Shown here: positions 10,947 through 23,760 of the stretch, piece by piece
Layout: each line of letters opens with the position of its first letter
Position numbering within the stretch: the stretch's first letter is position 1
Origin: Cristatella mucedo
Lineage: Eukaryota; Bryozoa; Phylactolaemata; Cristatellidae
Direction: 5' to 3'
DNA length: 64,000 nucleotides
NCBI GenBank assembly: GCA_009760855.2
Contig: WPIO01000007.1
Coordinates: forward strand, 3,910,001-3,974,000
Translations under genes and position numbers: made by a program
The notes under the pieces: model-generated
Database searches by the model: none
Seen by the model: the letters and a program-made list of their open reading frames with translations, nothing else
Told to the model about the DNA's origin: nothing

Positions 10947-11883
10947 ATTTGACGTAGGCATTCCTTCTATTAATCTAGAAAATCTTAAGAGAGGTAAGAG
11001 GGTTAGTGCAGTGCAGGTGCTGACCACGGTTGAAGCTCCGTGGGTAGAAATCGGGAAATCCGATACAACGCCGAAGAAACCAGAGTTTAAGATTTTACAT
11101 TGGAATATGGAAATTGCTGCTAGTAACTTGCAAGTGTTCGGCACTTGGGCCTTGAGAGGGAAGTTTAGATGGTCGTTCTTCTTGTGCTGACTCGTGTTAC
11201 CATAGAGCCAGTGTCTGTTGTCTGTGCTGCAAGTCTGGCTGATGCCAATCCTCACAGCCTAACGAACCATGTTCTGGCAATTTCAGTAAGGTGATAAAGC
11301 TAAATGCCACCTGCCAATGCTGTATGATGAAGACTGCTTATCGATTTCATGCTCTCTTGTGTTTCAACATCTTTGCATTTTGAGACTTGCGAAGGTTCCT
11401 TCTATTGCCTTCGGTATTGTCACTCAAGTTCAACTTTGAGGATAAAATGCGGGAGTCTCTGTGCCCATGCAGGTCGATCAGCTGCATGCGGCTATGACAA
11501 CACTGCGGCTGCTGAATTTCAAGTGTCGCAAAAGCAGGCGGATTGAACTTCCTGTTCCGATTCGCAGTAACATAATTGCTCACTGCTGTCAAAAGTCGGT
11601 CAGTGAGTTGGTAATCAGCTAAGAGATCTGCTGGATGCTGTCCAGCATACTGCTGCCTCAGACAGTCTCGCTGTAAATAAGACAGAAGGAGAGAGAGGCT
11701 GAATGGGCCGCCGATACTACGGACGGATGAAAAGGATTAGTTGCCGTTGCAATAGCTTGTCAAGCTTCATATGGAGGATGGCTCCTCGTTGTGTTGAGTG
11801 CACCTTCCTTGTTCAAACATCACGATTGTTTCAAGTGTCTACTGAGATAGAGCTGAAGCTAAAAAGAAAAAAGGAAAAAATAC
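10947..11883. other. unassigned DNA
   Basis: No gene or repeat is recognised between the LINE at 10350-10946 and the SINE at 11884. Confidence 0.3.
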
Positions 11884-12533
11884 TAACTGATTGAACGGCA
11901 TCTTTTGTATAGCGACCGATAAGCCTCTATGGCTTCCACCACCGCTTGCAGCGGCAATAAAGGATCGCTCACCGCAGGATTCGAACCCACGACCTCGGGA
12001 CCGAGATCGTGAAAACTAACCGCTTTACCTATGTAATGTAATGTATCTCCGTCAGTATCTCCACAAAGTCATAAAGACCATGTGGGTGTTAGTTACACAG
12101 GCGAGTTTTGTATAGCGCACTCACAGCCTAAGCGGCTTTCGGTAAGCATTCGGTAGCCAACAGACTTCGTCTCACGAAACAAAGAGAAAGTGGGAAGCAT
12201 AGCAGAGTCAGGAGAGCAGTTGAGGTAGTGCGTAGCATAGAAGTAGCAGTTCAGGACCGCTGAAAAAGATGTGCCATAGTCGGCAGTTGGAGAGTAGATG
12301 TCGTTGCGTAAGAATTGTGGAAGCGAGTTCCACAGTCTAGGACCTGCAGAGCTAAAGCTTCTGTCGCCAACTGTCTTTAAGCGGAGGAATGGGACAGCTA
12401 ATTTATTGTCCACACGGGACCTGAGGGTGCAAACAGGCTGAAACTGATGCAGCAGTTCAGCTAGGTACGAAGGAGCCAAGCCGTGGCTGGCCTTGTGGGT
12501 CAGCGTACCTAGTGCGCCATCACGGCATTAGCA
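11884..12533 (-). mobile_element. SINE family B, split by a LINE insertion
   Basis: Read on the minus strand, a tRNA-like head starts GCCGTGATGGCGCACTAGGTA at 12533. It is interrupted at 12511-12026, then resumes to a perfect pol III B box (GGTTCGAATCC) and ends in GCTATACAAAAGATGCCGTT. The interruption is the family 2 LINE 12032-12505. The 6-bp TACCTA occurs on both sides (12026-12031 and 12506-12511), and removing the LINE plus one TACCTA restores a continuous SINE like the copies at 38118 and 60643. Confidence 0.8.
12032..12505 (-). mobile_element. L2 family 2 LINE inserted in a SINE
   Basis: A 128-codon open frame (12479-12093) is almost identical in protein to the C-terminus of the copy at 7442-8060 (LAELLHQFQP, GPRLWNSLPQFLRND). 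The 3' end is GGAGATACATTACATTACA, showing that this family ends in TACAT-type repeats instead of (ATT)n. It is flanked by TACCTA target duplications. Confidence 0.88.
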
Positions 12534-14231
12534 GGTCTCCAGCCACGTGAATTGCTGACTGTCCGAAGGTTCTGAAGACTCATTGAATGCCAACTTGTAG
12601 CTGTCATGGCTATCTGTGACAGTCACGGCTGTCGGTGACAAGAGAGCTACAACAACAATGCCAAAAGAGCACCTAAAATACTCAATACTCAATACTCAAT
12701 AATAATAATAATAGAATTAATAAATGAAATATTCGGTAGTAATTTATGTTCGAGTCTCACGAGGCACAGACGTTAGTCGTTGAAATCAACCCAGGCATGT
12801 TGGCTGTGCTAGATTGTCTTTATAATTCCGGCAGTGGGCGAACTTAATTTAAGGTGGTGGAGTGAAACAGTGGCTCACTAGATCAGCCAGATTATGGCTG
12901 CTTAAATATTTTTCTCAGTTCCTATGTTATAATATTTATGAACCTGCTACGTCATAATCCATGTTCAGGTGGCATACAAGGGTCTACTCATGCAGTAGCC
13001 AGTCAGTTTCACTTTTCGCTTCGAGCCAGTGAGCTGTAGGCTACGGCTGGTGCTGGGCAATCGTAGCCCTTCGTAGCTAGCTGCCAAAGAGGCTAGTCTA
13101 CGTTACGTCAACGATACGTGCTTGTTATATCAAGGTACAGGCGCTATTGATTGCAGCCGTATTCCGCTGCAGTTGGCATATCTGGATGCATCGATGTAGC
13201 GACCGCGACTCGTTAACCAATGTGCTTCGAGGAGCAAGCTTCGCCGATATGTGTCACATGTAGGCAAGGACTACCACCATTACGAGCGCTGTTTGTGGCA
13301 AAAGACTAAAGTCCAAATGTTTGTTATACTGGGAAAAAATACTAATGTTGCCTCCTAGAGGTCCACACACAGACGAAATGAGTTACTTGAAACTCTTCCG
13401 ACGATCCAAAACTCATCCGAAGAGTCGAAACTTGATCTCGGCGAAAAATTCAAATCAAGAGACCTGCGCTGTCGCTGTCGCCGCGTCATTTAACCAAGAC
13501 CGCTGCCTAGTGCCATTAAAACCCCCAACGATGTCGAGCCGACAACAAGCGTGCTCCTCACCACTCTAGGACACGTTCATAACTAACAAATGAGACTTAC
13601 CGCCCTGAGACCTGTACTTCCGATTCCAGCTACGTGACGCAAATTCTTATCGCGGCAGACTCAGCGAGGAGAAGGCGGACCGCCGCACGAAACCACCGTG
13701 CCGAACAAGCCTTCTCCACTCCGACGCCCTTTTGCCATCAATACCGCTGTTTACGCACAGCTTCTCTTTGAGCTGAATGTTCAACTCATTTTTATTATTT
13801 GAATTATCCCAAGTCCCATCTTTTTGGAGTAGATAACTACTGAACACTGATCGGCTCCGCCTTCGGTACGATCGACTCAAAATTGGCGTCGCCTACGGTC
13901 TGGCTTTGTAACCCATTTCCGGTGACACATTTCTGCGTTGGTTTGCAGCAATCTAGTTCGGGTGAATTTCGACTTACACGGAAACTGCTCGGGGTTAAAA
14001 CATACCTGTAAGCATAGCCGTAGACAGGAGGCTTTAATCCCCACCCATCCGGAAGGCAAACCTGAAGCGGTGGGCCCTAGCCACGCCGCTGAGAACATCT
14101 AGCCTCTGGTATTCAAAAATTTTCCGGAAAAAAAATGCTTCCGGAGAGACCAGCCTTCGGCGCGAACATCCGGGCTTGGTTTTTAATGGCGGCTACATCA
14201 TTTGTAAAGGTGCAAATGAGGTGAGTTTTGC
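12534..14231. other. unassigned DNA
   Basis: It contains a short AATACTC/(AAT)n microsatellite at about 12676-12710. A segment at about 13225-13290 (AAGCTTCGCCGAT ... TTACGAGCGCT) recurs in related form at 26490-26550. No gene recognised. Confidence 0.35.
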
Positions 14232-14370
14232 ATATATATTTTTATATAGCGCATATGATAACTTAATGTCTATTCAGGCTCTTCGCATATAGAACGGGGC
14301 TCGAGCCCATGTACTCGGCCAGACCTTGGTCGTAGCGAGCACCTTAACCAATAGGCCAAACCAACGCAGA
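14232..14370 (-). mobile_element. SINE family A, decayed
   Basis: On the minus strand it has the GTTTGGCCTATTGGTTAAGG head (A-box region), GGGCTCGAGCCCC (B-box region) and a damaged tail hairpin ending GCGCTATATAAAAAT. Confidence 0.75.
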
Positions 14371-16324
14371 GGTCCTGAGGCCGGTCGAGCTACAGGCTCA
14401 AGTGGGATGCTGGTTTCTTTTTAGAAAAGGGCGAAAGATTCTTCTAAGAAGAGCTCTAAAGGCACGGAGCTTCAAGCTCAAAAGTCGATATTAATTATTC
14501 TTATAGTATCCATAGTACAGAAAACGTAAGGAATCTACCTCTGCAAGCAAGTTCTCTGACACCCAGCGACTGTTATTTCGAGTAAGCCGAAGGCTTTTGG
14601 AAGGAAATTTATCTTCTTGGCCAGTTGCGATGCGAGGATGAGGAAAAGGCAATGCGATGTCATGAGATCTAGGATCTCGGTTAAATTAAAATAAAAGTCG
14701 AGGTTCAAGACCGTTTATAAGAATTCCGAGCTACCAGCCGGCTAGTCCGCGGTGAGCAGCTAAAACTCTTGCTGAAGACTTGACGGATTTGAAGTGAAAG
14801 CCGCGCTGACAGCAGAATAATGCCACAGGCAAGAACAAATGCTTAATGTTACAACTTACGAGTGGCGAACGTTGTGTAAACGCCGCTACTAGAGCACTAA
14901 GCCTGTGAGGGCTCGAACGGCAATATTTCGTGCACTGGTTTGGATCTTGGTCTGCACTCCCCCCTCATTGTGCGATTCCAAATCTCGCTAAATCGCTGTC
15001 CGCATGAGTTTGGCTTGTTTGCTTCAGATGCCTCCCGAAGTTCCAGCCTCGCATTTTTTGGCCTCCAACGTCCCTACATGTAAGCGTCGTTTATGCATAA
15101 GCTGCATCTATACGGTCCAGTTTTTGTATTTCTGCCAACGGCCTCTGACTCTCATGATGCTGTGCGATGCTCTTAGCTTTCACCTTCCTCCAATGCTGAT
15201 CTAGCTAGTTTGAGTGTAAGGTCATACACAAGTTTAATTCGTGTGAATACAGTTAAAGCCGTTTGAAATGCAAGTGGGAAAATGCTAATTTTTGTATTAG
15301 AGCTTGTGCCTTTGATTCCATAACAATCCACGTCGTGGATGAATGAACAATGGTGTACTTGTAAAGCGCCACACCATTCAGTGGGAGATAGGAGCGTTTT
15401 GCAACCGCTGCAGTATAAGGCCATTTGTAAAACTAAAACAACCGTCATAGTTTCTACACGTGCTCGAGTATAGAAAGCTCTTAAAAATATGCGCAGCGTA
15501 AGACGAAAGAGACTGTCGCATACAGCTAAGCTTGTCTAGGGCTGCAGTGGCAGACGGGTATAGCGCTGTGTACAGCACCACTACAGCCCTAGACGGGCAT
15601 ATATAGCACTGGTTAACAACGAAACATGTCATTTTCAGCATGCGAAGCCTCGAAATCCGACGTGCAAGGCACGCGACCACGACAGGCCGGCCACAGCTAC
15701 CTCCAGTGAATTACGCAGAGTATGAGGATAAAGGCACTGAGTGTGGTTAAAAAAATTGCTAGAGCCTGAAAGAACACTAAACAACAGAAGACGAAATGCC
15801 CAGGCAGTGCGCCGGTATGAGAGGTATGGCAACCAAGACGTCCAGAGTCCGGAACGGCGTGATTTAAACATAGGCACTATTGTTTGTGTGATTTGGCTTA
15901 AAATCAAACGTCTTGTCTCAAAAGGGTTCGCGAGCTACAAGAGCTACAAGATGTACTGCTGATAACCCGAGGAGCGGCTGCCGGCATCTGTCTTTCTTAG
16001 CTCCTTTCTGCAGGCTAGTCAGCTGGCCATCGCGTCATGCTACGGATCGTGGATGAATGCTAGAATAGCTCATCTAAAGGTCGTCAAAGATTTTTCAGCC
16101 TCGGTCCTTTAAGTTTCGTCTACCTGCCTGCCGCTTAAAGCTTTATTGCTTCAAACCGTTCCTCTTGGTTTCAGTGCAAGATTCCAAGAACTAATCCAAA
16201 TCCAAAAATTTATTTTAGAATCATCGAATCGGTGGAGATGTAACTTACGGCAACTGTTCACAGAGCGTTATATTTCTGCAGCAAACCCGGGGCGCAAGGT
16301 CGTGCAGTCAATCGCGACTCAGGT
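14371..16324. other. unassigned DNA with one stem-loop
   Basis: No gene recognised. At 15534-15550 and 15578-15594 two 17-base arms (GTCTAGGGCTGCAGTGG and its near-complement) can pair around a 27-base loop. Its meaning is unknown. Confidence 0.3.
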
Positions 16325-16400
16325 CGCTACCCATTTAGTCTTTGTGGCTTTTCAGAGTTGCAGCCGGAGAGACATTACACATTCATTAGCATGTGGTTAC
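16325..16400 (+). mobile_element. possible L2 family 2 terminal fragment
   Basis: About 70 bases resemble the last part of family 2: CATTTAGTCTTTGTGGC, then GAGTTGCAGCCGGAGAGACATTACACATT. Short and decayed. Confidence 0.4.
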
Positions 16401-17217
16401 CACAGCTAGAATCCTTTGTCTGCTCTATACTGATCCATTGTCCGCTAATAAAGTCAATCACGGATGCATCGTAGTGCCATGTAATTAATTATCAGGGTGT
16501 GTGATCTTCACATCTTCTAATTTTTTGTACGCTATTACGCTTTAATTTATGCTGATCGTATAGAAAGTAAAACGGTAATGCAAGCAACCAGCAAACGAAG
16601 CTTGAGTCTCAATCTGGAGACTGAGAGCCCAACCTCAAGAATTTGCCGAGTGGAAAGTAATTTGACAACTTGCTGGTTCAGCCTTGTTCAGCCGCACTAC
16701 GCATGCCTACAGCTTATAATAAATGTGGAACTTTAATATTCCGTATGGATGATTGGCGCTCTCACTTTTCTAAGCACATCTACGCCAGAGCGATCGAATA
16801 GTAGCTCGCTATTATTACTGTACTAGGCGGAGAACCATAAGCACTAGTGACCCGCTACGCTAGGGCGATTGGAATACCGAAGCCCTATGAGGTCTCCAAA
16901 ATGAGTGAACCTACTCTTACCATTTGACACTGACCCCACGCAAAAACTCACGACGCAAACTGTAATGAGATTCGATAATAATAAGTCCTAAATTAATTAA
17001 GAATCTGCGATCTCAAAAGAAGATTGCCTGAAGGCATGCTTGAACTTTTTACTATATCGAACGGCTCGGTCGACAGCCGTTTAAGCAAGCTTCAGTAAAA
17101 AAAAATCCATCAAAACGTGATTACGAAAGCAATCCAATGAATTATTCTCTTCCTGGGCTACACCCAGTTAGGGACGCTGACAAGCCCTTAAATTTGAGCA
17201 TAAAACCAAAGGCCGAC
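16401..17217. other. unassigned DNA
   Basis: AT-rich sequence with no recognisable gene or repeat. Confidence 0.3.
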
Positions 17218-17555
17218 GGTAATAATACTAGTGAATTTGTATAGCGCCGTCAGAGAACTCAAGCACTTTAAAGATGCTGTATAAAATGCATAACCAAATG
17301 ATTGGTTGTAACATCCGCAAGCAACAGGTATATAGTAAGCAGGTATATGCAAGCAAAAAACGAATCACAGAGACCCACCGAATGCTGTAATAAACAAGTG
17401 CGTTTAAAGCTTCTTTTTAAATGTCTTCAAGTCAGGGGTTGTCGGGACGTCAGTCGGGAGTGAGTCCCAGGCTTTGGGAACATAGGAACTAAAGGCGCAG
17501 TCTCCAAAGGATTTGAGATTTGTAAGAGGTAGGGGTAAACAGTTAGATTCCGAAA
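17218..17555 (-). mobile_element. L2 family 1 LINE 3' fragment
   Basis: Minus-strand copy from the NLKSFGD/AWNSLP region to the tail (plus 17238-17283, diverged hairpin). It stops abruptly at 17555 where the (ATT)n tail of the next copy begins, so the two copies are arranged head to tail. Confidence 0.8.
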
Positions 17556-18578
17556 TTAATAATAATAATAATAATGCACTTGATAAAGCGCCCTCAGGGA
17601 ACTCAATCTCTTTCTAGGCGCTTTAAATTTGCTGCAAAGGGAAACGCGATTGAATGGTAAGTAATAGTATGCTTGATAAACAACATGAATAACATGGTTA
17701 GGGTGACGTGCACAGGGTCAGCATGCAAATGTGGTTAGTGGCAGCATGCACAGTGTCAGCACGCATAAGCACATCAAGGACGAATCACAGGGACCCACTA
17801 AATGCTGTCCTAAATAGGTGTTTTTAAGTTCTTTTTAAATGTGGTCAAGTCAGGGGATGTTCTGACGCAAGTCGGGAGTGAGTTCCTGGCTTTGGGAGCA
17901 TACGAGCTAAATGCACGGTCTCCAAGGGATTTGAGGTTTGTACGAGGTATTTGTAAACTGTTGGATTCCGAAAAGCGGGAGGTACGATGCTTGGCCTGGT
18001 GGGGTAGTAGATCTGGTACGTAGGCTCGAGCCAAAGAATGGAGGGACCTAAAAGTGAGTGACAAAACCTTGAATTAAAGTGTTGCTTGACTGGGAGCGAG
18101 TGAAGTTTAGGAGACGTGGGTGTGGGAACTGCGACGCCCACAACAGACAAGCCTAGCTGCAGAGTTTTGCACCAGCTGTAAGCGCCTGAGTGCACAGGCA
18201 GGCCGGTAGACCAGCAAGCAGTGAGTTACAGAAGTCATGACGAGATGTCACAAATGCATGGACCAATTTAGCTGTGGTATCCCTGTCTAAACAAGCCCGA
18301 GTTTTGGCAATGATATGTAGCTGACAGTAGGCAGACTTGACTTTGGAGCTGATGCGGTCGTCCAACGAAAGGTTAGTGTGGAAGAGGACACCTAGACTAC
18401 GTGCATATTTAACAAGAGATATACTGGCGGGGCCGATTTTGAGCGTTAGTTTTTCCAATTTCTGAATCACACTTGGTTTTCCTATAGCTAGTAAGTTGGT
18501 TTTATCATTATTCAGTTTGCTGCCATCCATGTGCGGATGTCATCAGTTCATGCAGCAAGGGTGTGTAGAGAATTCGAT
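17556..18578 (-). mobile_element. L2 family 1 LINE, 1-kb copy
   Basis: On the minus strand it carries a 125-codon open piece (18530-18153: [52 protein letters not shown]), then frameshifted C-terminal coding, the 3' UTR, a good tail hairpin (plus 17588-17630) and (ATT)n at 17557-17575. Similarity to other copies ends near 18578, just downstream of where the RT YADD box would be, so it is 5'-truncated. Confidence 0.9.
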
Positions 18579-20057
18579 CGAGTGCTCGATGGTGAATATT
18601 CACGTTCTTTTCTTCCCCTAAAATTTACAAATGAAAACCATATTCATACGTACCGTGCCAGATAACGATTGAGACAGGATTTTTTACGCACACGTGCCCC
18701 TTGTATATCGCATTCGAAGCGAACATCCGTAGCTAGCACGAATCCTTTTCGAATTGATGATCCTTAAGCGTCGAAGCGGAAATGCAGAAACTATAAAAGC
18801 AACCAGTCTTAGCAAACACGTTGGCAGGAAGTACTGAAACCCTGTGAATACTTTGCTTGGGGTAGTTAGTAAATCAACAAGAGTCAAAGTTCATAAGCTA
18901 TGCGTCCTTAAAAAGGGCACCTTTGGAAAAAGTTCACGGGAAGCCATACCTAAACACTCCCTACCGGTAATTTGAAAATGAGACGACGCTATGAAGACGC
19001 AGCCGATTTTGTCAGTCATTTTTAGTCTATTTTTAAATCGGTTTACTTTTGCATGCTCGATATCATGCACGTCCCTAATCCCGTGGGTATTGATTCTCTT
19101 GCAGAGAGTTGTCAAGCTCGTGGATAGAGATTCTTTTTTCATAGGGCTCTATTCAAATGACCCATAATAATGATTATAATACTTATTATTATCTCCTCTC
19201 CCAGTCTCTACGGTGGCATTTAAGAACTTAGCTTTGAGAGTCTGTCGAAAGAATCAGACTTGCTCAATGAAGTGTCGGCTTTCAGTCAGTGGAAGTGCGT
19301 TCACTAAGTCTATCGAGTATAAATCGTCGTATTATGGCTAAAGCAGAATGTCAGAATTTTCGGGAGAAATAATAGGGTGTTGATCATATCATGTACAGCT
19401 GAAGATAGCTTGGGCAAGCGTACTACCTTGACTTACTCGAACTCTGCTGCCGAGCAACCGCAAGGACTAAGGTTCGCTCTCATCGGAGAACTAAAGTCTG
19501 GCCAGCTCCGAGTGACAAGCGATGACAACTTAGGATTTCCTTGGGGGCCGACTATTCATTGTCAGCCGACTTGTGTGGCCTGTCACGTACGTGGCATTGT
19601 CCTGGCTACTTGAAGATTCTTCCAGGGCTTAGCTCACTCGAATATGGTCTCCTTCTTGCTCTTCCCGATAGCTGGGAGCAACGTAAAAGTGCTTTTGCTA
19701 TGTTCAATGGACGGCTACTCACCTGATTCACCGAAGGTTTGGCGATCTATTGCATTCGTAAAGAGCAACGCCTGGTTTATTTGTATTTGGACTCTCTTCT
19801 GTTTGAGTGGGAAAGGCTTGGGTAATTGAAGGCAAGACTATACCATCTGCTGCTCCCAGGCACGACCTCTTGGGAGACTAGGCAGAGTTTTTTCGAGGCA
19901 CTTCCCCACGATGGTGCTTTCTGAATTGTTAGGTGGCTGAAATGGGAGCCCATGTAGGAAACACCTGTGACTTGGCCCATGACGCAGGAACAGCGATCGG
20001 TCGGTCCTAGCTGCTCGTGTTGCTCCTGCTGCCATCTGCCTGTAGATTCATTTCTGT
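18579..20057. other. unassigned DNA
   Basis: No gene, repeat or RNA recognised on either strand. Confidence 0.3.
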
Positions 20058-20949
<892 letters not shown>

Positions 20950-21055
20950 CTAATTCATGAATTTGATTGTTTCCTTTGCAGTAAATGTGAAGTGCCTAGA
21001 GAGCGATTGAGTTCTCTGAGGGCGCTTTATCAAGTGTATTATTATTATTATGAAT
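20950..21055 (+). mobile_element. L2 family 1 LINE, terminal 100 bases
   Basis: It starts at ATTTGATTGTTTCCTTTGC and contains a well-kept hairpin (GTGCCTAGAGAGCGATTG ... TCTCTGAGGGCGC) and (ATT)n. It is an extreme 5' truncation. Confidence 0.85.
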
Positions 21056-21105
21056 TATAATTTGTCTCCAGAACGTAAGTTGAAATTTAGAGCCGTGTCT
21101 TTAAG

Positions 21106-21175
21106 CCCGCTCGATAGCTTAATCGGTTGAGCACTGGACCAGTAGGTAGCAGGATCGCTCTCAGCTTGAATATTT
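21106..21175 (+). mobile_element. tRNA-like SINE head, third type (tentative)
   Basis: GCTCGATAGCTTAATCGGTTGAGC has the shape of a tRNA D-arm/A box, and GGATCGCTCTC about 45 bases on could be a decayed B box. No acceptor stem can be closed, so it is not a tRNA gene; a SINE remnant is more likely. Confidence 0.35.
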
Positions 21176-23059
21176 CCATCCCTTCATTCCCAAGTCAGAC
21201 TGCAGTCGGCGATTCTCTATTTTGAAATTCCTCACACCCAATCCGAAAAGACGCTAGGTACCTTCATTAACAATTGTCTCTTGCTGTGTAAACCAGCAGC
21301 TAATGGTCACTACAAAGACTCACTATCGCCTTCTTTATTCTGATTGTTGGGTGGTAATACTTTGAAGTCAGCAGGCAGGCAAGGAACACATTTTAGAGTG
21401 AGCTAGCCGCGATGGATAGAATTGGGAGTGGCTCACTCAATTGCCTTGCTTCTTTTGAAACATGTCGCAGAGCAGCGATTCTGTCATGCCTCGAAAATTT
21501 GACCACAGGCAACCAAAACACGGGAAGCACCGAGAGGGCAAGCAGCCAGCCTACTCGTGAATGCTGAGTCATCTGTGTCCGTATGAAAGAGCGAGGATCG
21601 TTGCGATGACCCGGTAATTCCGGCCCAGAGTTCATTGCAAGTTCGTTTGCCAGCATACTGGCACGTGCAGCTTCCCTAAGAGGACTCCCTCAGCGGAATC
21701 GATTGCATGAAAAGTAGACAGCTGCCAAAGCACGGGATTATCGTTGGCTGCTGGCTCCAAATCGTCGGCACGACGAGTCCAAATTGCATCGACACGACAC
21801 GAGAGACAAGTTGATGAAACGTATAGAGACAAGTTGATGAAAAGCATTATTAAAAGAGATAGTAGCTCCGGTGCGTTTTGGAAGACACAAGGCAGCTAGC
21901 AAGGAGAGTTGCAAAAGAGCCTAGCGCAAGGGGCAGCTGGCCACGGCCACGCTGGTGTCGTCCAGCATCGGCAGCGTACTACACTGCCGCAGTTCAAGCA
22001 ATGTTCTTCCCGAAAAGATGAGCTGCTGAGGCCTCTACCAGCCTGGCCGGACGGCAGGCGGGTAAAGAAGCCGTTCACCCGGAACTGGACGACCGAATAC
22101 TTGCTTCAGTGCAACCAGACTGATGTTAGGGCCGCAACCCAGGCGAAATCCAAGTTTTGAGCAGAGGAAAGCGAGCGACGAGATTATAGAATTAATTTTC
22201 GTGAGCAAACTATGCAGACCGTCAGAATTAAGAGTGCATCTGAGTCGATTTCGGAGCTGGTCACGAGAGTGGCCGTGCTGCTGCTTTAGTTGCTGCAGCT
22301 CCTGCTTGCTACTTGGAATGGCATGTGGTTGTCGCCGAAAAGAGCTGTGAGGATGCAGCAAGAAAGAGCTGACAGCTGATAAATGGCTTAGCATGCAGGC
22401 TCCTTAAAAAAACTCGGCCACTGCTATAGGCTCCTAGAATCCAAACGTTGCCGAGTCGTAGACGTTTCGGCAAGTTGTAATTTCAGCAGAGCCGAGAAGC
22501 AGATTGCAAGAACTGGAGGAGCGGTTTTCAGATGACGGACAAGATGGAGGAAAAACAGGAAATAGTCATGGACTCCAATCTCTGGTAAGTTGTGGTTGTT
22601 CATGTCGCCCAGCCTGAGGGGTAAATAAGAGCCTCGGGAGCCGGGACCGAACAAAAGAGAGGGCCATTAACAGAGCACAGGCGGAGACAGGAGTAAGACG
22701 TCGATAGCAGGCCGACACTTAGGCGTCAATACTTAGCATCCTTTTAAAGATCGCTACTTCCAGAACTCAGAGTCCAATATCAAAGAGTGCTTGTATTTCC
22801 GAGCTTTGTGAACAAGGCTGTGAACGACCGTTTGAAGGACTGCCGTTGGGCGCTTAAATTTAACGAATTGACGAACCAACATGCATAGCTATACGATACA
22901 AGACGTATAGATAATATTATGTGTGTATCGAATGGCTAAAGAGCAACATGGAAAACTCCTCCGGTATCGTGCTCTCTAGATGGTGAATTCTCGAAGTTAG
23001 TGTTTCTGACATGCTGCCACCATATTTACGTTACGATTGCGGCCTTCACAGAAGCATAT
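21176..23059. other. unassigned DNA
   Basis: No gene recognised. A GTAAGT at 22576 follows an open stretch with a coiled-coil-like reading (LQELEERFSDDGQD), but no family could be assigned. Confidence 0.25.
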
Positions 23060-23760
23060 GGCAGGCTGTGCTGTGATTAGCTGTGGTTAGAAGCTAGTGC
23101 CACTGAGTACAGCCTTGCAATCGATGTATGAAGTACCTCAGGGCTCTATGCTTAGTCAGCTTCTCTTCACAGTTTGTACTCTCCCTCTTGCTGATGTGAT
23201 CGTCAAGCACAATCAAGGCTTTTACTTCTATGCAGATAGCACTCAGTTGTACCTTAGCTTTGATCCCTCTAAGCCCTCCATCTCGACAAACTCTCTAAAC
23301 TCCCTTCAATTAAAAGAATATAATTCATTTGTATAGCGCCCTAAGCGAACTTAATCTCTATTCAGGCGCGTTGCGAATGACCATGGGGCTCGAGCCCACG
23401 ACCTCGGCTAGACCTTGGTCGCGGCGAGCACCTTAACCACTGGGCCAAACCAGCTCGGCTTTCTCTCAACTCCCTTACTGCATGATTCCCGCACAGGGAT
23501 GGCAGCAAACTTTTTTAAATTAAAAGACAATAAAACCAACTTACTAGTTAAGGGTAAACCAAGTGTGACTCCGAAATTAGAAAGCTTCAGGCTCAAAATT
23601 GGCTCTGCCAGTATATCCTCTGTTGCATCTGCACAAAATGCGGTGTCCAAGGTGACCTTGCATTAGACGACCACAATAGCTCGGCAGTCAAGTCTGCCTA
23701 CTTTTAGCTACATAGCGTTGGTACAATTCGGGCTTGCTCAGCTTAAGGCGCACTTGTTGT
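23060..23760 (+). mobile_element. L2 family 1 LINE, RT palm region, interrupted by a SINE
   Basis: From about 23100 the copy encodes the RT palm: VPQGSMLSQLLFTV, then FYADSTQLYLSFDPSKPS (catalytic box YADS in place of YADD). After the SINE at 23307-23461 it resumes with MAANFFKLKDNKTNLLVKGKPSV and fades near 23760. It is inactivated by substitutions and frameshifts. Flanks of the SINE carry a 15-bp duplication of this LINE. Confidence 0.88.
23307..23461 (-). mobile_element. SINE family A with 15-bp target duplication
   Basis: On the minus strand the head reads GCCGAGCTGGTTTGGCCCAG, with a canonical A box TGGCCCAGTGG. A B-box-like GGGCTCGAGCCCC follows, then the tail GCGCCTGAATAGAGATTAAG ... 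AGGGCGCTATACAAATG. It is flanked by TCTCTAAACTCCCTT (23292-23306) and TCTCTCAACTCCCTT (23462-23476), a 15-bp duplication with one mismatch. Confidence 0.92.
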
